In this document: positions 59,463 through 64,000 of the stretch, in pieces | Layout of the letters: every line of letters starts with the position of its first letter | Position numbering within the stretch: the stretch's first letter is position 1 | From: a virus | Direction: 5' to 3' (one strand) | IMG/VR virus record: IMGVR_UViG_3300025617_001484 | Location: 1 to 64,000 of that record | Length of the DNA stretch: 64,000 nucleotides | Program-made: the position numbers and the translations under genes | The notes under the pieces: model-generated | Databases searched by the model: none | What the model was told of the DNA's origin: nothing | Seen by the model: the letters and a program-made list of their open reading frames with translations, nothing else

Positions 59463-60095
59463 GTGGATAAAAACAAATTTTCTATCACATTATCAAAGGA
59501 GCAAAAAAATGCAAAAGCTCAGATATTAATACATCCATTTAATTTTGTTACTGGGAAAGCAGGAAGTGGTAAAACACTTCTGGCAGTACAGATTGCACTA
59601 GACCAACTGTTCAAAAAACAATGTGAAAAAATAGTCATAACAAGACCAACAGTATCAAACGAGGATAATGGATTTCTACCGGGATCCCTGGAAGAAAAAA
59701 TGGAACCATGGTTAGTTCCGATTAGATCCAACATGAGAAAGGTGTACAACAAGGCAGACCACTTGGAAAGGTTGGAAAAAGATGAAACTATAGAATTGGT
59801 ATCTCTAACACACTTCCGCGGTAGAACATTTGACCGTTCCATTGTAATAGTGGATGAGTTTCAAAACCTAACCAAACAACAACTAGGTATGGTTTTGGGT
59901 AGGTTGGGTAAACACTCTACAATGATACTTTGTGGGGACGGACAACAAATAGATCTCAAGTTCGGTAATGATTCAGCAATCCATGAAGTACCTAAATTAA
60001 AGGACTCTAAATACGTTTACACAATTGCTCTGAAGGATAACCACCGACACGAAGCTATTGAAGAAGTACTAAGACTTCTCTACGCATTTAATTAA
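59463..60095 (+). CDS. phoH: PhoH-like ATPase
   Basis: A 210-residue P-loop ATPase of the PhoH family, common in marine and T4-like phages. Walker A is VTGKAGSGKT (30-39); IVIVDEFQNLTKQQL is Walker B with the family-typical DEFQN; and MILCGDGQQID is the sensor motif. It starts at GTG. The cellular role is uncertain, possibly RNA metabolism. Its 3' end overlaps the converging propeller gene by 4 nt. Confidence 0.95.
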   Translation: MDKNKFSITLSKEQKNAKAQILIHPFNFVTGKAGSGKTLLAVQIALDQLFKKQCEKIVITRPTVSNEDNGFLPGSLEEKMEPWLVPIRSNMRKVYNKADHLERLEKDETIELVSLTHFRGRTFDRSIVIVDEFQNLTKQQLGMVLGRLGKHSTMILCGDGQQIDLKFGNDSAIHEVPKLKDSKYVYTIALKDNHRHEAIEEVLRLLYAFN

Positions 60096-63000
60096 AACTG
60101 ATCGTAAGTAGCATCTGGGTTATCTCTAATAATCAGAGAAGATCCGAAAGGTACCACATTCTGTAGCATAATATTCTTCTGGTCCTCCAGGAGATCTTTT
60201 GATAGATCCAGGTACTCTCCACCATTCTGATTGGCTGCTCTTCTAGGATATCCATAATCCGCTGAATTAACAAACTCCGGATTTGGATCATCTGGTAGGG
60301 GTATGGTTTGATCAACGACTTTTACAAATGCTGGTTTTGATATCTCATAAACATTACCATTACAATCCTCTACTATATTTTGTATCGAATAGTATCCAGA
60401 TTGTGAGAATGTGTATATAAAGAAAGGAACGTCCTTAATATCAAGAATAACATTTCCCGTAAGGGCATTTGTTAGCTTCCACCTATTAGAATTCTTTCCA
60501 AATATTTTGGACCCTTCATTACTTAAAAATACAGTGGAGAGAAGAGGAACAAATAGGTCTGAATTAGAATTATGCACATCAACCCAAGTCCAGGCACCAG
60601 ATCCTGCTCTAGAAATTATATTTCCCATATTCTTACCAATCCCCGGCTTATAACTTTCGAGCAAAGAAGCGAATGATCCTGTTGCAGAACTATATGGAAG
60701 TTGCGACGGTCCGCTAACTCCAGCACTAGAACCAGATACAAACACATCCAGCTGAGGTCTTACGTGCATTCTTAACTGGCTCTGGTCCCCAGTGTTTCCA
60801 GTACCAAATGTTGAGAATGTGTCTATACTTGTTCCCGACACGTTCCTCTTTATTATGTCATGGCCACTACCGGTTACCCCTGGCGTCTTCTGATAATAAA
60901 TAGCAGTGTATTGATCTCCACCAGCCAACGCATCACTCTGATCACTTATAGAAACCAACTGAGGACTTCCATAAGTTTCTGGTAATATTTCTGAATACGA
61001 AAGCATATTATAACTTCCACCTGGTTTAATAGAAACAGTCAAAAGATTGACACCACCCGAAGTTCCTATCCCAGTAAGCGAAGTAGATGCTGGGGAGGTG
61101 CTTGGAGAATCTGTATACAATAAATTTAGGTAATATTGGTCATCAGACTTGTATGAGCTAACAGTATCATACCATGTTGTGTAGGATGCTGCAGTTCCTC
61201 CAGAGTTTCTTACAAAAGCACCCGTTATAGGTGAGTGGTTAAAATCATTTAGAACGAAATAAGGGTAGGAATATCCTGGGTTTGGGTGTGTCATGGACAG
61301 TCCTCTTACATTCACATCTCTTGTGGATGTACCAGAAAGTACGTAGGTTAGTGAATTTTCAAGAGAAGTTATTACATCCAAACTGGAGGTTGATCCACCC
61401 GTAAGTCCTACTGTAAATCCGTTCCTCAAGGAAAGATTTGAATTTAAGTCAATAACACTTCCGCTCCTGTCGTACGCTCCACTGGAGGCCGAAGAAAATA
61501 TAAATTCCGAAGAATTTGGAAGATCACTCAAACCAAACCAATTATCCTTTAAAGTTGAAATACCACCTAAGTAATTAGAAGTGATTCTAACAGAATTTTG
61601 TGAGATTGAGAGGTCTAGTTTACTTATGTCAGTAGGTGGAGTAAGGGATGCGTTTATGATACCAGAGGGGTCGAAAGAACCGCTAGCTCCTGGAAAGTAC
61701 CTAAAATTCTTCAGGGCAAATTGGTTTTTAGCAATTTCACCGGCAGAAAAATCAATATCTCCGTAACTAACCTTATTTCCAAGATCAATCTCAATCTCAG
61801 CAACAAACATAGCTTCGGTGTCACCAAGTATAGATGTCTGAGGCAAGAAGATGCCACTGGTAGCTCCCGTTGGTCCATTTAATATCCATTGATAATCACT
61901 AGATCCAGTTAGACCTGGAGCACCTATATTAGAGAACCCGACAGGACCTCCGGTGGGTCCAGTAATTCCGGTTACGGTCATAGAGCTTGCTCCTGGATAT
62001 TTACTAGAATAAACAAATTCCCCCGCCTCTATGTACTTCCTAAATGTTCCGATAACATAAATTGAAGAGTTGTCTAAAGAGGGTACTGCTTTATGTACTC
62101 TAGTAGAAAAACCCCTAAATGGTATAACGGTTTTTATCTGCCCACCATCGCTGTAAAGGGCAACGAAACCTAGATCTGCTGTTCCTCCAGCAGATTCAGT
62201 TGGATTTGGGTTACTTATTGTATAATTAGGGGTTAGATTATTTCTTTCACCGAAGTCTATAGAAGATTGCTCGGAATAACCGGTAACCACATTATACTCT
62301 TTGTATTTATTTACTGAGGTTACATTGAATGGAGTGGTATCTGTTAACCACTCGGAATCTGGTATAAGTTTATTTAATTCGGATTCCGAGAATGGTACTA
62401 CTTCACCGTCGTTCCAATATGGCTGTCGACCTGCAGATCCATCGGCAACATCCTTAAAATTAGTTTCCAGAAATAAATTCCTTGGGTCTAAACCTGGATG
62501 TAAATTTTTCAAGTATTCGTTGTCATATCCTCTCCAGGTTGGGTATTTCCACGTGTACTTGTCTGCTTTCGGTAATCTAGCAGTATCTGTTGTTCCACCT
62601 TCTGTAGTGTGGGTATAATAAACAAAGTTCCATCCAGTAGTTCCAGTATACTTGGAGGTGCCATAAATATGTGGTAAAGAATAGTCGAAGAGACAAATGT
62701 TATTACCAGCAATAATCCAAAGATCATCTTCGTAGATTGTTGTTGTTCCTGCTAAAGACTTTTCTTCAACCTTCATTAACTGAATTACCCTGTCATCTGG
62801 TAAATTGGTATTAGAGGAAGTTAGATGAGTAAACGTATCACCATTAAAGTGATAGAATCCATCAGAGGTTGAAGGTTGATCGAACGGATTACCTATCCTA
62901 AAGAATACATGTCCATTTTTTCTTGCAACTACTTTTGTTACCCCGTCTGCACCTCCAACGTTCCAGTTATAAAACTTCTTACCATCCCAATATGTAATAC

Positions 63001-63748
63001 CATTTTCAGTACCAGCCCAATAGTTTCCATTCTCGTCAAAAGAAACAGAGTAAACCGTGTTACCGCCAATACCAGAGGTCAGAGAATTATACTTGCTCAT
63101 CTGTTTAATAACAAGATCTCCATTATCTAGGGTAATTGGATCTAAGTTTCCTTGTGGGATAGTTTGTAATCCATCATTGGTACTTAGATAATATTCAAAA
63201 TAGCTACCTCCTTCACCTTTAGCTGTTATTTCATATATGTGAGGCCAGGTATATCCAGGGCTTACTTCGCTCCATTGCTCAGAAGATTTATCATACCTCC
63301 AAAGATATCCACCTGTCACTCCAGTGTTCCCGGTTCCGCCGGTTCCAGAACCTCCATTCAGAGGCGAAATAAAAGCAAGAACCTCTTCAGTATAGGGACT
63401 TGCATAAATGGTTGGTACCTCCCAATTAGGAGACTGTGAAGCATAACTTCCAAATTGGCTTAAATTCCAGCTTTCTCCAGTTGCTGCTTGACTACCCTTA
63501 GCAGCAAAAACAAGATCTTGCGAAAGAGAAGCTGTTACTGCACACCCAACCCATTTAGTATTTTCGTTATCAATTGATATAGATCTAGTATCTAAAAAGT
63601 AAGGTGAATTACTAGGAACAACTGAATTTTGGTAGTTATAATATGACCAATTTTCGCCATCGTATTTAGTAAGGTCTCTTCCCACAGCCCAAACGTCCCC
63701 GTAAGAATCTAATGCTGCAGTATTAATATAGAAAAAAGTAGTTGGCAT
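60092..63748 (-). CDS. Large protein with beta-propeller-like N-terminal repeats
   Basis: A 1218-residue protein. The first 380 residues show repeats of the type VWAVGRDLTKYDGENWSYYN and GYLWRYDKSSEQWSEVSPG, then YWAGTENGITYWDGKKFYNW and FYHFNGDTFTHL, typical of propeller blades of the Reg_prop/Kelch-like kind found in Bacteroidetes sensor proteins. The remainder is beta-rich with Gly/Thr/Ser repeats (TGVTGG, TGATSG), and the C-terminus contains a PKD-like stretch FFIYTFSQSGYYSIQNIV. A structural tail or receptor-binding role is likely; the propeller hints at glycan or protein binding. Confidence 0.65.
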   Translation of the reverse strand: MPTTFFYINTAALDSYGDVWAVGRDLTKYDGENWSYYNYQNSVVPSNSPYFLDTRSISIDNENTKWVGCAVTASLSQDLVFAAKGSQAATGESWNLSQFGSYASQSPNWEVPTIYASPYTEEVLAFISPLNGGSGTGGTGNTGVTGGYLWRYDKSSEQWSEVSPGYTWPHIYEITAKGEGGSYFEYYLSTNDGLQTIPQGNLDPITLDNGDLVIKQMSKYNSLTSGIGGNTVYSVSFDENGNYWAGTENGITYWDGKKFYNWNVGGADGVTKVVARKNGHVFFRIGNPFDQPSTSDGFYHFNGDTFTHLTSSNTNLPDDRVIQLMKVEEKSLAGTTTIYEDDLWIIAGNNICLFDYSLPHIYGTSKYTGTTGWNFVYYTHTTEGGTTDTARLPKADKYTWKYPTWRGYDNEYLKNLHPGLDPRNLFLETNFKDVADGSAGRQPYWNDGEVVPFSESELNKLIPDSEWLTDTTPFNVTSVNKYKEYNVVTGYSEQSSIDFGERNNLTPNYTISNPNPTESAGGTADLGFVALYSDGGQIKTVIPFRGFSTRVHKAVPSLDNSSIYVIGTFRKYIEAGEFVYSSKYPGASSMTVTGITGPTGGPVGFSNIGAPGLTGSSDYQWILNGPTGATSGIFLPQTSILGDTEAMFVAEIEIDLGNKVSYGDIDFSAGEIAKNQFALKNFRYFPGASGSFDPSGIINASLTPPTDISKLDLSISQNSVRITSNYLGGISTLKDNWFGLSDLPNSSEFIFSSASSGAYDRSGSVIDLNSNLSLRNGFTVGLTGGSTSSLDVITSLENSLTYVLSGTSTRDVNVRGLSMTHPNPGYSYPYFVLNDFNHSPITGAFVRNSGGTAASYTTWYDTVSSYKSDDQYYLNLLYTDSPSTSPASTSLTGIGTSGGVNLLTVSIKPGGSYNMLSYSEILPETYGSPQLVSISDQSDALAGGDQYTAIYYQKTPGVTGSGHDIIKRNVSGTSIDTFSTFGTGNTGDQSQLRMHVRPQLDVFVSGSSAGVSGPSQLPYSSATGSFASLLESYKPGIGKNMGNIISRAGSGAWTWVDVHNSNSDLFVPLLSTVFLSNEGSKIFGKNSNRWKLTNALTGNVILDIKDVPFFIYTFSQSGYYSIQNIVEDCNGNVYEISKPAFVKVVDQTIPLPDDPNPEFVNSADYGYPRRAANQNGGEYLDLSKDLLEDQKNIMLQNVVPFGSSLIIRDNPDATYDQF

Positions 63749-63754
63749 TGGTTT

Positions 63755-63762
63755 TATTTATC
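63755..63762 (-). promoter_or_regulatory. GATAAATA late-promoter-like element
   Basis: TTGATAAATAAAACC on the minus strand, 6 nt before the propeller gene start. Spacing is unusually short. Confidence 0.4.
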
Positions 63763-63766
63763 AATT

Positions 63767-64000
63767 TTAAAATATAGATCCACCATATTGTATATGTTTA
63801 CCCAGACTTATATAATCCTTAGCCCCTAGATTTAAAATAGGCGGAATCCCAGAGCAGGAAGGAACTGTAGATCCAGTGTAAGAGTATGCAAAAGGGAATA
63901 GGGAAAGCCCATAAGTAGCATTGAGGGTAGAAGAATTATCTTTTATCTGAACTTCCTCTATGGCAATGTCCTTTATCTCCATTTTTAGGCCGTAATAACT
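63767..64000 (-). CDS. C-terminal part of an unknown protein, cut by window edge
   Basis: The reading frame stays open to the window end. It can start at the ATG at 63982, giving a 71-residue protein (MEIKDIAIEEVQIKDNSSTL), or continue beyond (SYYGLK in frame upstream). No start signal is visible. Composition (Ser/Thr/Gly/Pro, SLFPFAYSYTGSTVPSCSGI) suits a structural protein. Function unknown. Confidence 0.5.
   Translation of the reverse strand, partial: SYYGLKMEIKDIAIEEVQIKDNSSTLNATYGLSLFPFAYSYTGSTVPSCSGIPPILNLGAKDYISLGKHIQYGGSIF

Noticed and set aside
1-64000. Prophage, transposon, CRISPR array, tRNA genes
   Set aside because: I saw no integrase, transposase, terminal inverted repeats, regular spacer-repeat pattern or clear tRNA cloverleaf. 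tRNA detection by eye is weak, so a scan with a dedicated tool would be decisive.

Overview
This window looks like part of the genome of a large, AT-rich, tailed lytic bacteriophage distantly related to T4 (a myovirus). It carries T4-type replication and recombination genes: family B DNA polymerase, a sliding-clamp-like protein, both topoisomerase II subunits, UvsW, UvsY, gp61 primase and gp32. It also has class Ia ribonucleotide reductase, dUTPase and a long block of tail or baseplate genes. Several markers point to a Bacteroidetes host: a 58-residue histone H1/Hc1-like protein, a DUF2452 protein, and A-rich translation starts that mostly lack a Shine-Dalgarno sequence. I saw no integrase, repressor, insertion sequence or CRISPR array, and no obvious tRNA gene. 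Almost everything is on the minus strand. The plus strand carries only two short operons, at 21.5-22.6 kb and 59.2-60.1 kb.

Layout. 0-10 kb: C-terminal half of the DNA polymerase, clamp, topoisomerase subunits, an L,D-transpeptidase-like protein, DnaJ and a UV endonuclease. 10-21.5 kb: a NodU-type carbamoyltransferase with a TPR glycosyltransferase, adenylate kinase, NrdA/NrdB, dUTPase and the N-terminal half of the DNA polymerase. 21.5-30.5 kb: amidase, an MBD4-like DNA glycosylase, Hsp20, a run of small unknown genes, the Hc1-like gene, and a nucleic-acid-ligase/NMN-adenylyltransferase fusion beside a second nucleotidyltransferase. 30.5-34.8 kb: UvsW, UvsY-like, primase and gp32. 34.8-39 kb: a translationally coupled operon of nucleotidyltransferase, cupin, RuBisCO-like protein, phosphodiesterase-like protein and glycosyltransferase-like protein, headed by a RuvC-like nuclease. 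39-64 kb: structural genes, including two paralogous collagen-like fibre proteins, proteins of 1845, 1189, 831, 736 and 1218 residues, and PhoH.

Four things stand out. (1) A RuBisCO-like protein sits inside what looks like a nucleotide-sugar or glycan operon in a phage. (2) The replicative polymerase is split at the tip of the fingers into two genes 19.6 kb apart. (3) At least ten otherwise unrelated proteins, including adenylate kinase, a nucleotidyltransferase and an L,D-transpeptidase-like enzyme, share a short N-terminal tag (aromatic-x-x-aromatic, then [LIV]-x-E). The tag resembles the T4 capsid-targeting peptide and its prohead-protease cleavage site, which suggests a cargo of enzymes packaged in the head. 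(4) A recurrent GATATATA/GATAAATA element, often exactly 19 nt before a start codon, looks like the late promoter and precedes many of the tagged genes.
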